DNA of 64,000 nucleotides from Christiangramia oceanisediminis (GCF_022570735.2 NZ_JANCNS010000001.1:62001-126000), one strand, 5' to 3'. Positions 8,816 through 17,937 are shown, numbered from the stretch's first letter. Notes: generated by a model from the sequence alone, not told the origin. A program made the numbers and translations.

Positions 8816-8922
8816 TGGCAGTAAGCAGTGGCAGTTGGCAGGCTCCTGATGTCTGGTGTTTGGTTGTCGGTTGTTGTCTGTTGTCTGTTGTCTGTTGTCT
8901 GTTGTCTGTTGTCTGTTGTCTG
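8816..8922. repeat. Heptamer tracts downstream of ABC-F
   Basis: Units related to AGTTGGC start right after the ABC-F stop, with one 6-nt unit. From 8874 to 8922 there are seven perfect TTGTCTG heptamers. Confidence 0.93.
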
Positions 8923-8944
8923 TTAAGAAACTAAAGTTGTCAAA

Positions 8945-9305
8945 ATGAAAAGCTATAAAGATTTAGATATTTATAAATTGGTATTTCAGTATGCAATTGA
9001 AGTTCATGAGTTAAGCATGAAACTGCCAAAATTCGAATTATTATGAGCAGGGTAGTCAGGTTAGACGATCTTCAAAAAGCATTAAAGATAATATTGTGGA
9101 AGGTTATGGCAGAAGATTATACAAACAGGACTTTTTGAAATTCCTTATTTATGCTCATGCTTCATTACTTGAGTGTATTTCTCAGTTAGAAATGATCAAC
9201 AAATTATATGAAATACAAGAAGTAAAATCTCTCATTAAGAATTATGATATTCTGGGAGCTAAAATAAATTCATTTATCAGGTACGTGGAAAAAGACTGGA
9301 AATAG
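8945..9305 (+). pseudogene. Four-helix-bundle (S23/IVP-type) gene with a frameshift
   Basis: The reading frame starts at the ATG at 8945 (MKSYKDLDIYKLVFQYAIE) and meets a TGA at 9044. The typical continuation, EQGSQVRRSSKSIKDNIVEG, lies in the next frame and runs to the stop at 9305. Removing one base in the TTATTATGAG stretch near 9040 restores a protein of about 119 residues with the complete four-helix-bundle pattern. The family (TIGR02436-like) is small, often multicopy in Bacteroidota, and was first seen inside 23S rRNA intervening sequences; its function is unclear. This copy is either a recent pseudogene or carries a single-base sequence error. A heptamer array ends 22 nt before its start. 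Confidence 0.85.
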
Positions 9306-9356
9306 ATTTGCGCCTTAGGACAGAAACAGACAACCCATAACTCACAACAGACAACC

Positions 9357-10172
9357 GTGTTAATCGAATTAAAATCTTATCTCAAATTCCTATACCAAAG
9401 CCAAAACCAACACGGCCTCCACTCCCCTTTTGTGTATGACCTGGTGACGAAATGTTTTTATGATAAAACAAAGCATTCGGACTATAACCTGATCAGGGAG
9501 TACCGGAATGATCTGTTGCGGAATCGGGAAATAATTAAAATAACCGATTTTGGAGCGGGCAGCCGGGTTTTTAAATCAAATGACAGACCTGTTTTTTCCA
9601 TTGCCAAAAATGCAGGCACTACTTTACATCGGGCAAAATTATTATTCAGGATATGTAAATATCTTCAGGTTAGGAATGCTTTGGAATTGGGTACCTCCCT
9701 GGGAATTGCTTCAGCTGCCATGGCGGCTAATTCTGGTCTGAATCTCATCACCATAGAAGGATGTCCTGAAATAGCTAAGAAAGCGCAGGAACAGTTTAAG
9801 AAGTTCGATCTTAAGAATATCAGGCTAATAAATGCCAATTTCAATAAGGCTATTTCTCAGGTAATTTTAACAGAAAAAGAAAAACTCCGAACTCCGAACG
9901 CCGACCCCAAAACTAAAAAATTCGACCTGGTCTATTTCGACGGCAACCACCAGAAAGAAGCCACACTTGAGTACTTCGAAAAACTCCTGCCAACAGCCCA
10001 CAATGATTCCGTCTTTATTTTTGATGACATTCATTGGTCTCCGGAAATGGAAGAAGCATGGGAGATCATAAAAAAACATCCCGAAGTACGGGTAACTATT
10101 GACACCTACCAGTGGGGACTTGTTTTTTTCAGAAAAGAGCAGGCCAGGCAGCATTTTAAGATCCGAGTTTAA
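9357..10172 (+). CDS. Class I SAM-dependent methyltransferase (cytoplasmic)
   Basis: The 271-residue product starts with the Bacteroidota-type NQHGLHSPFVYDLV motif near residue 18. It has a Rossmann methyltransferase fold with motif I ALELGTSLGIASAAMAA near 107, an acidic TIEG near 139, and FDLVYFDGNH near 188 with FIFDDIHW near 219, as in O-methyltransferase-like proteins. The start is GTG inside a heptamer repeat tract (9325-9359); no ATG is available nearby. Residues about 176-187 (LRTPNADPKTKK) are coded by five heptamers and look like an inserted linker. The substrate is unknown. It is a single gene with no operon partner. Confidence 0.85.
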   Translation: MLIELKSYLKFLYQSQNQHGLHSPFVYDLVTKCFYDKTKHSDYNLIREYRNDLLRNREIIKITDFGAGSRVFKSNDRPVFSIAKNAGTTLHRAKLLFRICKYLQVRNALELGTSLGIASAAMAANSGLNLITIEGCPEIAKKAQEQFKKFDLKNIRLINANFNKAISQVILTEKEKLRTPNADPKTKKFDLVYFDGNHQKEATLEYFEKLLPTAHNDSVFIFDDIHWSPEMEEAWEIIKKHPEVRVTIDTYQWGLVFFRKEQARQHFKIRV

Positions 10173-10237
10173 ACTTTAACACACACCGATGGTATTGTCA
10201 CTGCGAAGAAGTGAAACGACTGAAGCAGTCTCTTAGA

Positions 10238-10320
10238 AATTCAGACCAATTTTCGTGAGCCTTGATTTTTTGTTTCTCCTGAGCGGAGTCGAAGGATTCA
10301 TCAAGGAAAAAGAAAAAGAA
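10238..10320. repeat. Element A, truncated copy (right arm only)
   Basis: The segment resembles the right outer arm of element A (CCAATTTTCG) plus its CCTTGAT/ATCAAGG tail hairpin. The left half is missing. The tail loop holds an extra CCTGAGCGGAGTCGAAGG block at the same place as in the 12561 copy. Confidence 0.75.
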
Positions 10321-10402
10321 GAGAAACCTAGATCTGTCTTCAGTATTTGGACAAGAAAAAAATTGATAAACAAATCTTGACTTTTTTTAATCCTTAATCT
10401 TT

Positions 10403-10452
10403 ACCTCTCGACTCAGCTTGTGCTGAGCGAAGCTGAAGTACTCGAGGTGACA
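10403..10452. repeat. Dispersed palindromic repeat C, copy 2
   Basis: Same element as at 6223, with several base changes (CTCAGCTTGTGCTGAG) and the conserved CGAAG..GTACTCGAGGTGACA end. Confidence 0.8.
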
Positions 10453-10680
10453 GTACGTTGGTCGGAAATATTCAATTATAATATTTGCTAACTTCTTCTC
10501 AGAAATTACTTCTCCACCTCTGGCGGATCGCAATGACATACAAACAAACTACAAACCTAAAACGAATCAAACATAACCGATTTGCCGGTCTCAATGATCC
10601 GCAACCAACAATAAACAACATCCCAACACATCATTGCCATTTCCCAATTATCCATTGTCCATTGTCAATTCTAATATAGA

Positions 10681-10938
10681 CCTTTCGACTGAGCCTGTAC
10701 TGAGCGAAGTCGAAGTACTAGAGGGGACATTCAACCTTAAAATTATTAAGGAAAATTTTTCTTAGAAAATTTAGCTTTTTTGCAAGTGTAGGATTTTCAC
10801 GGCGTTAAAAATTTTCGAAGCCCTGGAGAAAATTTAGCCGAGGAAATCCGGTTCCAATTTCGCCTTAGCAAAATTGGAAACACCTACAAAAAAGTGTCCT
10901 TTTTTTGGTTCTTTTTTTTGGACAAGCAAAAAAATGAA
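10681..10938. repeat. Composite repeat C+B, copy 1
   Basis: Palindrome C copy 3 (10681-10729) is followed by element B (about 10775-10938). Element B has terminal inverted repeats TTTTTTGC/GCAAAAAA and an internal TTCCAATTT/AAATTGGAA hairpin near 10853-10880. The same arrangement is repeated about 300 bp further on. Confidence 0.85.
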
Positions 10939-10980
10939 CATTACTGTCATCTGAGTCGATTTTCCCATTTCCAGACTTTA

Positions 10981-11236
10981 CCTCTCGACAGCCTGTACTG
11001 AGCGAAGTCGAAGTACTCGAGGTGACATTCGAACTGAAATTATTTATGAATGCCCTATTTGAAAAGTTTATCTTTTTTGCAAGTGTAGTATTTTCATGGC
11101 GTAAAAAATTTCGAAACCCTGGAGAATATTTAGCCAGGGAAATACGGTTCCAATTTCGCGTTAGCAAAATTGGAAACACCTACAAAAAAGTGTCCTTTTT
11201 TTGGTTCGTTTTTTTGGACAAGCAAAAAAATGAACA
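10981..11236. repeat. Composite repeat C+B, copy 2
   Basis: Palindrome C copy 4 (10981-11028, with a 3-nt deletion in its left arm) is followed by element B copy 2 (11072-11236). Copy 2 is about 90 percent like copy 1 by eye and keeps the terminal inverted repeats and the internal hairpin. Confidence 0.85.
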
Positions 11237-11280
11237 AGCATACTACCAATTAGCCTAGAGAAGATGTTCTGATTAAATTT

Positions 11281-11307
11281 GTAACAAATCGAAAAGAATC
11301 ACGTCAT
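11281..11307 (+). promoter_or_regulatory. ECF-type promoter upstream of LolD-like ATPase
   Basis: GTAAC at 11281-11285, a 16-nt spacer, then CGTCAT at 11302-11307, as in promoters read by ECF sigma factors. The predicted transcript would start about 15 nt before the ATG at 11329. The same motif pair precedes both ECF sigma genes in this window. Confidence 0.6.
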
Positions 11308-11328
11308 ACCACTGTAAATTTCATCTGC

Positions 11329-12030
11329 ATGAGCAAAGTAATCGAGATCAGCAAGATCACCAGGGATTTTCCACTGGGACAGGAAGTAGTAAAAGTTCTT
11401 AAAGGAATCGACCTTGAGATCGAGAGAGGCGAATACGTTGCTTTTATGGGCCCTTCAGGTTCTGGAAAATCTACGCTGATGAACCTATTGGGCTGTCTCG
11501 ACACTCCTACTTCCGGGACATATATCCTCAACGGAAAGGACGTTAGCCAGATGAGCGATGATGAACTGGCTGAGATCCGAAACAAGGAGATCGGATTTGT
11601 ATTTCAAACCTTTAACCTGCTCCCAAGAACCACCGCACTGGACAATGTAGCTTTACCTATGGTTTACGCCGGAGCCTCCAAAAGCGAGCGCGTGGAAAGA
11701 GCTAAGGAAGTGCTTCAAAGCGTTGGACTGGGAGATCGAATGGACCACAAACCCAATCAACTTTCCGGAGGTCAGCGTCAAAGGGTGGCCGTAGGTCGCG
11801 CACTGGTTAACAAACCTTCTATTATTCTTGCCGATGAGCCAACAGGTAACCTGGACTCGAAAACCTCGGTAGAGATCATGAACCTTTTTGACGAGATCCA
11901 TGCGAACGGCAACACGGTTATCCTGGTTACCCACGAAGAAGATATCGCCATGCATGCGCATAGGGTCATCCGACTCAAAGACGGAATTGTAGAAAGCGAT
12001 GAACGGAAAGCGGTTGGCAGTCTGCAGTAA
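11329..12030 (+). CDS. ABC transporter ATP-binding protein (LolD/MacB type)
   Basis: The 233-residue ATPase belongs to the LolD/MacB/FtsE group, which powers lipoprotein release or efflux through MacB-like permeases. Walker [10 protein letters not shown] is at residues 42-50, the Q-loop at [10 protein letters not shown] near 88, the signature [15 protein letters not shown] near 144, Walker [14 protein letters not shown] near 165 and the H-loop VTHEED near 200. No permease gene is adjacent, so the partner is coded elsewhere. The last residues (AVGSLQ) and the stop codon are coded by heptamer units that continue downstream. An ECF-type promoter lies just upstream. Confidence 0.92.
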   Translation: MSKVIEISKITRDFPLGQEVVKVLKGIDLEIERGEYVAFMGPSGSGKSTLMNLLGCLDTPTSGTYILNGKDVSQMSDDELAEIRNKEIGFVFQTFNLLPRTTALDNVALPMVYAGASKSERVERAKEVLQSVGLGDRMDHKPNQLSGGQRQRVAVGRALVNKPSIILADEPTGNLDSKTSVEIMNLFDEIHANGNTVILVTHEEDIAMHAHRVIRLKDGIVESDERKAVGSLQ

Positions 12031-12159
12031 AAGTTTTCAGTAGGCGGTTGGCTTTAGGCTGAATAATAAATTTTGAATACTGAATTTTAAATTCGGAATT
12101 TATAGCTTTTTTGAACTTTTCAGATTCTTTCCTATCTTGTATTCATTAATCGCCACAAA

Positions 12160-12327
12160 ATGTTCGATATAGACCAGGAAACCTGGATTTATCTTCTAAT
12201 TATCGCTGTCTTCCTGGCATATTTCCTTTGGAATTCCAGAAGGACAAAAAAACTTCGTAAAAACCGCAAGAACCGTAATTTCAGAAAACGCTATTTCGAA
12301 AAGAAACACGAGAATAGTAATCAGTAG
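12160..12327 (+). CDS. Small membrane protein (55 residues)
   Basis: A 55-codon ORF codes one transmembrane helix (WIYLLIIAVFLAYFLW, residues 9-24) followed by a very basic tail rich in Arg and Lys. This is a common pattern in small flavobacterial membrane proteins and follows the positive-inside rule. A potential promoter box (TATCTTGT) lies near 12132. The last codons (AGT AAT CAG TAG) run into a 14-nt tandem repeat. I do not recognise a named family. The clear TM-plus-basic-tail design supports a real gene. Confidence 0.65.
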   Translation: MFDIDQETWIYLLIIAVFLAYFLWNSRRTKKLRKNRKNRNFRKRYFEKKHENSNQ

Positions 12328-12416
12328 GCAGTTTTCAGTAGGCAGTTTTCAGTAAGCAGTCTTCAGTAAGCAGTCTTCAGTAAGCAGTCTTCAGTAAGCA
12401 GTCTTCAGTAAGCAGA
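12322..12416. repeat. 14-nt (2 x 7) tandem repeat
   Basis: Seven units of 14 nt: CAGTAGGCAGTTTT twice, CAGTAAGCAGTCTT four times, and a partial last unit. It overlaps the stop codon of the 55-residue gene. Confidence 0.93.
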
Positions 12417-12560
12417 AGTTAAAAATTTGATTATGTCTTTGAAAAACACCTGCTATAATTTTACTAAAAAGTTTCAAAGCGAACCTTCCCTACCTTATAA
12501 ATCGAGGAGATAATTCTACGGGTGAATTTAATTCCATTTAATTTTCTGTCAGAAAAAATT

Positions 12561-12760
12561 GGCCTATCGAAAATTGACCGTAGAATTTGACGAGAAGGCT
12601 CCGTAAAATTTCAGGCTGTCTGAGTCCGCCTATGGCGGAGGAGTTTCTGAAATTTAGGAGGCAAACGAAAAATTCAGATCAATTTTCGTAAGCCAGGTCC
12701 TTTTTGTTTCTCCTGAGCGCAGCCGAAGGATTCATCAAGGGAAAAAGAAAAGGATATTGC
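12561..12760. repeat. Nested-hairpin element A, copy 2
   Basis: The outer stem is CGAAAATTGA (12568-12577) with TCAATTTTCG (12679-12688). The inner stem is AAATTTCAG/CTGAAATTT (12606-12614 with 12647-12655), and the apex is TCCGCC/GGCGGA (12625-12630 with 12634-12639). Several base pairs differ from copy 1 but stay paired. Confidence 0.9.
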
Positions 12761-12796
12761 TGAAGCATTAAAAGAATAGATTAGCTTAACTCCTAA

Positions 12797-12845
12797 CCTC
12801 TCGACTGAGCCTGTACTGAGCGAAGTCGAAGTACTCGAGGTGACA
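12797..12845. repeat. Dispersed palindromic repeat C, copy 5
   Basis: A full copy of the palindrome, closest to the consensus of the five good copies in the window. Confidence 0.85.
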
Positions 12846-13173
12846 TTTACATACAACACAACAAACTTCTTCTACACCAAAGTAACCACTCCCAACTACA
12901 GACTTAAAGAGATTGCTTCTTCAACCCTGGCCGATCGCACTGACAATTGAAGTTCGATTTAAGAGGTACGAAGTACGAGAGCCAAACTACAGGTAGTCAT
13001 TTCGAAGGATAGCCGCAATCGGGTCAACTGAGAAATCTAAAAAACTGAATACCAAGCTTTAACCTCCTTAGCTAACTTCCTGCACACAACTCAGAACAGA
13101 CAACAGATAACAGACAACAGACAACTTCCAAAACTCTAAACCAATCTTCGTACTTTAGCAAAAAAGCTACATC

Positions 13174-13746
13174 ATGAAGATCTATACCAAAACTGGAGAC
13201 AAAGGAACCACCGCCCTTTTTGGAGGCACCCGCGTCCCCAAACATCATATTCGAATAGAAAGTTACGGCACCGTGGACGAACTCAACTCGCATATAGGGC
13301 TCCTCCGCGACCAGGAAGTTGATGAACACACCAAACAATTCCTTATCAAGATACAGGATCGACTATTTACCATTGGTTCGATCCTGGCCACTGACCCTGA
13401 AAAAGCAAAACTCAAGAATGGTAAAGACAGATTGAACATTCCCAAAGTTTCCCGGGATGATATCGAAGCCCTTGAAAAAGACATTGACCGAATGAACGAG
13501 GAACTTCCAGAAATGACGCATTTCATATTACCGGGCGGGCATCAAAGCGTGTCATTCTGTCACATAGCCCGTTGCGTATGCCGCAGGGCCGAAAGACTTT
13601 CCAGCGCCTTATATGACATTGAGGCTTTTGACGACCTGGTTCTGGTTTACCTAAACCGACTTTCGGACTGGCTTTTTGTGCTGGCACGGATGTTGTCTAA
13701 ACAACTACAAGCAGAAGAGATTCAATGGGTCCCAAAAAAATCCTGA
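13174..13746 (+). CDS. Cob(I)alamin adenosyltransferase, PduO type
   Basis: This ATP:cob(I)alamin adenosyltransferase makes adenosylcobalamin, the cofactor of acyl-CoA mutases such as IcmF coded at 53016. The 190-residue product has the PduO-type N-terminal ATP loop (KIYTKTGDKGTT, residues 2-13), ESYGTVDELNSHIG near 28-41, and the conserved RCVCRRAERL near 130-139, corresponding to the R..RRAER motif of the family. Length is normal for single-domain enzymes. The ATG at 13174 lies about 45 nt after a heptamer repeat tract. It is a single gene. Confidence 0.95.
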   Translation: MKIYTKTGDKGTTALFGGTRVPKHHIRIESYGTVDELNSHIGLLRDQEVDEHTKQFLIKIQDRLFTIGSILATDPEKAKLKNGKDRLNIPKVSRDDIEALEKDIDRMNEELPEMTHFILPGGHQSVSFCHIARCVCRRAERLSSALYDIEAFDDLVLVYLNRLSDWLFVLARMLSKQLQAEEIQWVPKKS

Positions 13747-13842
13747 TTTTCTTCTGTTTTAAAAAATTCCTTGTAAAAATTGCAGGGGATTAAAAAAATT
13801 GTTACGTTCTTATTATTATTGTATAAATAATAGATTTTTTTC

Positions 13843-13872
13843 TTGGCTATTACGGCAAAAAAATTATTTTTG
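13843..13872 (+). promoter_or_regulatory. Bacteroidota housekeeping promoter for the DUF2795 gene
   Basis: TTG at 13843-13845, 19 nt, then TATTTTTG at 13865-13872, matching the flavobacterial TTG-N17-23-TAnnTTTG pattern about 25 nt before the ATG. Confidence 0.6.
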
Positions 13873-13897
13873 CCAAAATTTAAAACCCGATTAATCA

Positions 13898-14119
13898 ATG
13901 TATTGGACATTAGAATTAGCTTCCTACTTAAGCGACGCCCCATGGCCGGCCACAAAAGACGAGTTAATAGACTACGCAATTAGAACCGGAGCTCCGCTTG
14001 AGGTTGTTGAAAATCTACAGGCCATTGAAGACGAGGGAGACTCTTATGATTCTATTGAGGAAATCTGGCCAGATTATCCAACCGATGAGGATTACCTCTG
14101 GAATGAGGACGAATATTAA
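13898..14119 (+). CDS. DUF2795-type small acidic protein
   Basis: A 73-residue acidic protein with the DUF2795 pattern: MYWTLELASYLSDAPWPATK followed by DELIDYAIRTGAP and an acidic tail ending in Trp/Tyr residues. It is widely conserved in Flavobacteriia; its role is not known. A strong promoter motif precedes it and a good terminator follows, so it is a monocistronic unit between pduO and secA. Confidence 0.88.
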   Translation: MYWTLELASYLSDAPWPATKDELIDYAIRTGAPLEVVENLQAIEDEGDSYDSIEEIWPDYPTDEDYLWNEDEY

Positions 14120-14144
14120 ATTGAACAGCACACAAAAAATAGGG

Positions 14145-14173
14145 AAAAGTCTCAGTCATGAGGCTTTTTTTTT
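14145..14173 (+). terminator. Rho-independent terminator after DUF2795 gene
   Basis: The hairpin AAAAG-CTCA / TGAG-CTTTT with a 4-nt loop is followed by a run of nine T. Confidence 0.85.
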
Positions 14174-14311
14174 GATTAAATTTGAACCCCTTAAATAAAA
14201 TGTTCAGGACTTTTATTTTGAGATAATTAGATGATTTCATATCATAAATTTACCTGATATGCACATCGGTTTTTCTCGAAAGTCCAGAACCGTATAAATA
14301 AAAAAACCAGT

Positions 14312-17300
14312 ATGAGTTTTTTAGATTCTGTATTAAAAGTTTTCGTTGGCGATAAGTCAAAGAAAGATGTAAAGGAAATACAACCTATAGTGAATCAGAT
14401 AAAGGCCCTGGAGTCCAATATGGAAGCCCTTAGCCTGGATGAACTTCGCGCGAAAACTTCCGAATTCAAAGCAAAGATCGCGGAATCCACCAAGGAGACC
14501 AACGATAAAATAGAGAGCCTTAACAAAGAGGCCGACGAGACCGATGATATCACCCGCAAGGAAGATATCTATGCCGAAATAGATGCCCTCAAAGACAAGG
14601 CTTATGAACTTTCTGAAGCCGTGCTTAACGAGATCCTTCCTGAAGCCTTCGCCGTTGTAAAGGAAACCGCCAAAAGGTTCGTGCATAATTCCCAGCTTAA
14701 GGTGAAAGCCTCCACGTTTGACCGTGAACTTTCAGCCGAAAAGGATTACGTAAATCTTGAAGATGAATATGCAATATGGAACAATTCCTGGGATGCAGCC
14801 GGTAAACCGGTGACCTGGGACATGATCCATTACGACGTTCAGCTTATTGGTGGTGTGGCCATGCACCAGGGTAAGATCGCAGAGATGCAAACGGGTGAAG
14901 GTAAAACCCTTGTGGCAACCCTTCCGGTATACCTGAATGCCCTTACCGGCCGCGGAGTTCACCTGGTAACGGTGAACGATTACCTTGCCAAGCGTGACAG
15001 CGCATGGATGGCTCCAATCTTCGAATTCCATGGACTTAGTGTGGACTGTATCGATTACCACAGGCCAAATTCGGCAGCGAGGAGAAAAGCTTATAATGCC
15101 GATATCACCTACGGAACGAATAACGAATTTGGTTTTGACTACCTGAGAGATAATATGTCGCATGCACCAGACGACCTGGTTCAGCGCCCGCATAACTACG
15201 CGATCGTGGATGAGGTGGATTCGGTGTTGATCGATGACGCCCGTACGCCGCTTATCATTTCCGGTCCGGTGCCGAAAGGAGACACACATGAATTCATGGA
15301 GCTGAAACCAGCTATTGGCAACATCGTGGAAGTTCAGCGTAAATATCTTACCAAGGTACTTTCCGACGCGAAAAAACTGATCAGGGAAGGCGACACTAAA
15401 GAAGGTGCATTCCAGTTGCTGAGAGTGTACAGGGGGCTTCCAAAAAATAAAGCGCTGATCAAATTCCTGAGTGAAGAAGGTGTTAAGCAACTCCTTCAAA
15501 AAACAGAGAATTACTACATGCAGGACAACAACCGCGAAATGCCGAAGGTTGATGCCGAACTGTATTTTACCATAGATGAAAAGACCAACCAGATAGACCT
15601 TACCGATAAGGGAATTGAATACCTTTCCGGAAAGGATGATCCAAATTTCTTCGTGATGCCGGAGATCGGGATGGAGATCGCGAAGATCGAAAAGGAAGGT
15701 CTTACCAAGGAAGAAGAAGCCGAAAAGAAAGAAGAGCTTTTCCGCGATTATAGCGTAAAAAGTGAACGTATTCATACCCTTCGTCAGCTTCTGAAAGCCT
15801 ACACCCTGTTCGAAAAAGACACCGAATATGTGGTGATGGACAACAAGGTGAAGATCGTTGACGAGCAAACCGGGCGTATCATGGACGGGCGTCGTTACAG
15901 CGACGGACTTCACCAGGCGATCGAGGCCAAGGAAAATGTGAAGATCGAGGATGCAACCCAAACCTTCGCAACGGTAACCCTTCAGAATTACTTTAGAATG
16001 TACCGCAAGCTTTCTGGTATGACCGGTACTGCGGTAACCGAAGCAGGGGAGTTCTGGGAGATCTATAAACTGGATGTAGTTGAGATCCCAACTAACCGTC
16101 CTATCGCCAGAAATGACAAGGAGGATTTGGTTTATAAGACCAAACGAGAAAAATACAACGCGGTGATCGATCATGTGACCGATCTTTCACAGGCCGGAAG
16201 ACCGGTGTTGATCGGTACAACTTCGGTAGAGATTTCGGAATTACTAAGCCGTATGCTTACGCTTAGAAAAGTTCCGCATAATGTACTGAACGCGAAACTG
16301 CATAAGAAAGAGGCCGATATCGTTGCTGAGGCCGGTAATGCGGGCATTGTGACCATTGCCACCAACATGGCAGGTCGTGGTACCGATATTAAGCTAAGCA
16401 GTGAAGTAAAGGAAGCCGGCGGTCTGGCCATTATTGGTACAGAACGTCACGATTCCAGACGTGTGGACAGGCAGTTGAGAGGTCGTGCCGGACGTCAGGG
16501 TGACCCGGGAAGTTCTCAGTTCTATGTTTCCCTGGAAGACAACCTGATGCGTCTGTTCGGTTCTGAAAGGATCGCGAAGCTGATGGACCGTATGGGGCTG
16601 GAAGAAGGTGAAGTGATACAGCACTCGATGATCTCGAAATCCATCGAAAGAGCCCAGAAGAAAGTAGAAGAGAACAACTTTGGGGTTCGTAAGAGGCTCC
16701 TAGAGTATGATGATGTGATGAACGCCCAGCGTGAGGTGATCTACAAACGTAGATATCATGCTTTATTCGGAGAGAGACTTCGAGTGGATCTTGCCAATAT
16801 GATCTTTGATATTTCAGAATCTATTGTAGAGACCAACAAGGCTGCTGAAGATTTCAAGAATTTCGAATTCGAGCTGATCAGGAACTTTGCCATGAGCTCT
16901 CCTTTTACTGAAGAGGAATTCAAAAAAATGAATGCTCAAAAACTGGCCGGTGAGATCTATAAGGCTGCCTACAAGCATTACGACGAAAAAATGTCGAATA
17001 ATGCAGAACGGGCTTACCCAGTGATCAAGCAGGTTCATGAAGATGAACGAAACAATTTCGAACGTATCTCGGTGCCTTTCAGCGATGGTACCAAGACGCT
17101 TCAGGTAGTGACCAATCTTGAGAAAGCATACGAATCTGAAGGTAAACAGCTTATCAAGGATTTTGAAAAGAACATTACTTTAGCCATTATTGACGACGCA
17201 TGGAAAACTCACCTACGTAAAATGGATGAGTTGAAGCAAAGTGTTCAGCTGGCTGTTCACGAGCAGAAGGATCCGCTGCTTATTTATAAATTCGAGGCAT

Positions 17301-17671
17301 TTGAACTGTTCAAGGCTATGCTTGAAAATGTGAACCGTGATGTGATTTCCTTCCTCTTCAAGGGAGAGATCCCTTCAGCTGGCGCACCAAGTATCCACGA
17401 AGCCCGACAGGTTAAGCAGAAGGAAAAGATCGAAACCAAGAAGGAAGAAATTCCTAATATGGACGAAAGAGCTGCTCAAAGCAGGGCTGCCGGAAACACC
17501 CAGCCGCGTCAGCAGGAAAAAGTGGAAACTATCGTAAGAGACAAACCGAAGATCGGAAGAAACGATAAAGTGACCATCAAGAACGTGATGAGCGGTGAGA
17601 ACAAAAGCATGAAATACAAACAGGCTATTCCGCTACTGGACAAAGGAGACTGGGTGCTGGTAGATGAATAG
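14312..17671 (+). CDS. secA: Preprotein translocase ATPase SecA
   Basis: SecA is the motor that drives unfolded proteins through SecYEG. The 1,119-residue length is typical of Bacteroidota SecA, which is longer than the E. coli protein. Visible motifs are Walker A (MQTGEGKTL, near residue 191), VNDYLAKRD, the [19 protein letters not shown] segment near 300, [10 protein letters not shown] near 683, and [13 protein letters not shown] near 717. The helical scaffold follows at about 740-1000. The Cys-rich zinc tail that binds SecB in proteobacteria is absent; the protein ends in a short basic/hydrophobic tail (WVLVDE). The gene is monocistronic with its own terminator. Confidence 0.98.
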   Translation: MSFLDSVLKVFVGDKSKKDVKEIQPIVNQIKALESNMEALSLDELRAKTSEFKAKIAESTKETNDKIESLNKEADETDDITRKEDIYAEIDALKDKAYELSEAVLNEILPEAFAVVKETAKRFVHNSQLKVKASTFDRELSAEKDYVNLEDEYAIWNNSWDAAGKPVTWDMIHYDVQLIGGVAMHQGKIAEMQTGEGKTLVATLPVYLNALTGRGVHLVTVNDYLAKRDSAWMAPIFEFHGLSVDCIDYHRPNSAARRKAYNADITYGTNNEFGFDYLRDNMSHAPDDLVQRPHNYAIVDEVDSVLIDDARTPLIISGPVPKGDTHEFMELKPAIGNIVEVQRKYLTKVLSDAKKLIREGDTKEGAFQLLRVYRGLPKNKALIKFLSEEGVKQLLQKTENYYMQDNNREMPKVDAELYFTIDEKTNQIDLTDKGIEYLSGKDDPNFFVMPEIGMEIAKIEKEGLTKEEEAEKKEELFRDYSVKSERIHTLRQLLKAYTLFEKDTEYVVMDNKVKIVDEQTGRIMDGRRYSDGLHQAIEAKENVKIEDATQTFATVTLQNYFRMYRKLSGMTGTAVTEAGEFWEIYKLDVVEIPTNRPIARNDKEDLVYKTKREKYNAVIDHVTDLSQAGRPVLIGTTSVEISELLSRMLTLRKVPHNVLNAKLHKKEADIVAEAGNAGIVTIATNMAGRGTDIKLSSEVKEAGGLAIIGTERHDSRRVDRQLRGRAGRQGDPGSSQFYVSLEDNLMRLFGSERIAKLMDRMGLEEGEVIQHSMISKSIERAQKKVEENNFGVRKRLLEYDDVMNAQREVIYKRRYHALFGERLRVDLANMIFDISESIVETNKAAEDFKNFEFELIRNFAMSSPFTEEEFKKMNAQKLAGEIYKAAYKHYDEKMSNNAERAYPVIKQVHEDERNNFERISVPFSDGTKTLQVVTNLEKAYESEGKQLIKDFEKNITLAIIDDAWKTHLRKMDELKQSVQLAVHEQKDPLLIYKFEAFELFKAMLENVNRDVISFLFKGEIPSAGAPSIHEARQVKQKEKIETKKEEIPNMDERAAQSRAAGNTQPRQQEKVETIVRDKPKIGRNDKVTIKNVMSGENKSMKYKQAIPLLDKGDWVLVDE

Positions 17672-17700
17672 AGGTTAGACTTTTGAAGTTAGATAGAACC

Positions 17701-17732
17701 AAAAATCCCGGAGCTTTGCTTCGGGATTTTTT
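17701..17732 (+). terminator. secA terminator
   Basis: AAAAATCCCG and CGGGATTTTT form a stem around an 11-nt loop, followed by TT. Confidence 0.88.
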
Positions 17733-17741
17733 GATATAATA

Positions 17742-17845
17742 CGCACTTCGACAGGCTCAGTGCGACAAGATTTTTCAGCCATCCCGAACAGTTCGTTGAA
17801 GTAAAACCCAACTAGGACTGCTTCCCTGAGCCTGTCGAAGGGGCA
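17742..17845. repeat. Inverted-repeat element D, copy 1
   Basis: A 104-bp element bounded by CTTCGACAGGCTCAG (17746-17760) and its exact complement CTGAGCCTGTCGAAG (17826-17840). An almost identical copy lies 196 bp downstream. Confidence 0.92.
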
Positions 17846-17937
17846 ATCCCCTTCTTAGATTTATTCAGATTTACAAAATATTACTTTGCACCAGATCGGA
17901 TATTATCCGACATGATAAGATTTATCATTTTTCAAAA

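Larger units (their letters stand above)
10173..11328. other. Gene-free, repeat-rich interval
   Basis: About 1.16 kb without a credible gene. It contains the truncated right arm of element A, palindrome C copies 2-4, two copies of element B, a short heptamer tract (about 10650-10675) and, at its right end, an ECF-type promoter for the LolD-like gene. Confidence 0.85.
12328..13173. other. Gene-free, repeat-rich interval
   Basis: About 0.85 kb without a credible gene. It holds the 14-nt array, element A copy 2, palindrome C copy 5, scattered repeat remnants (12960-13035) and a six-unit heptamer tract of the ACAACAG type at 13086-13127, shortly before the pduO start. Confidence 0.85.

Noticed and set aside
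10865-11258. ORFs of 78-104 residues over element B
   Set aside because: They follow the repeat copies on both strands and share the same sequence as the repeat. No start signal or coding character.
14732-16174. A 480-residue ORF on the minus strand inside secA
   Set aside because: It is the shadow of secA codon use. The plus-strand frame has all SecA motifs over the same interval.
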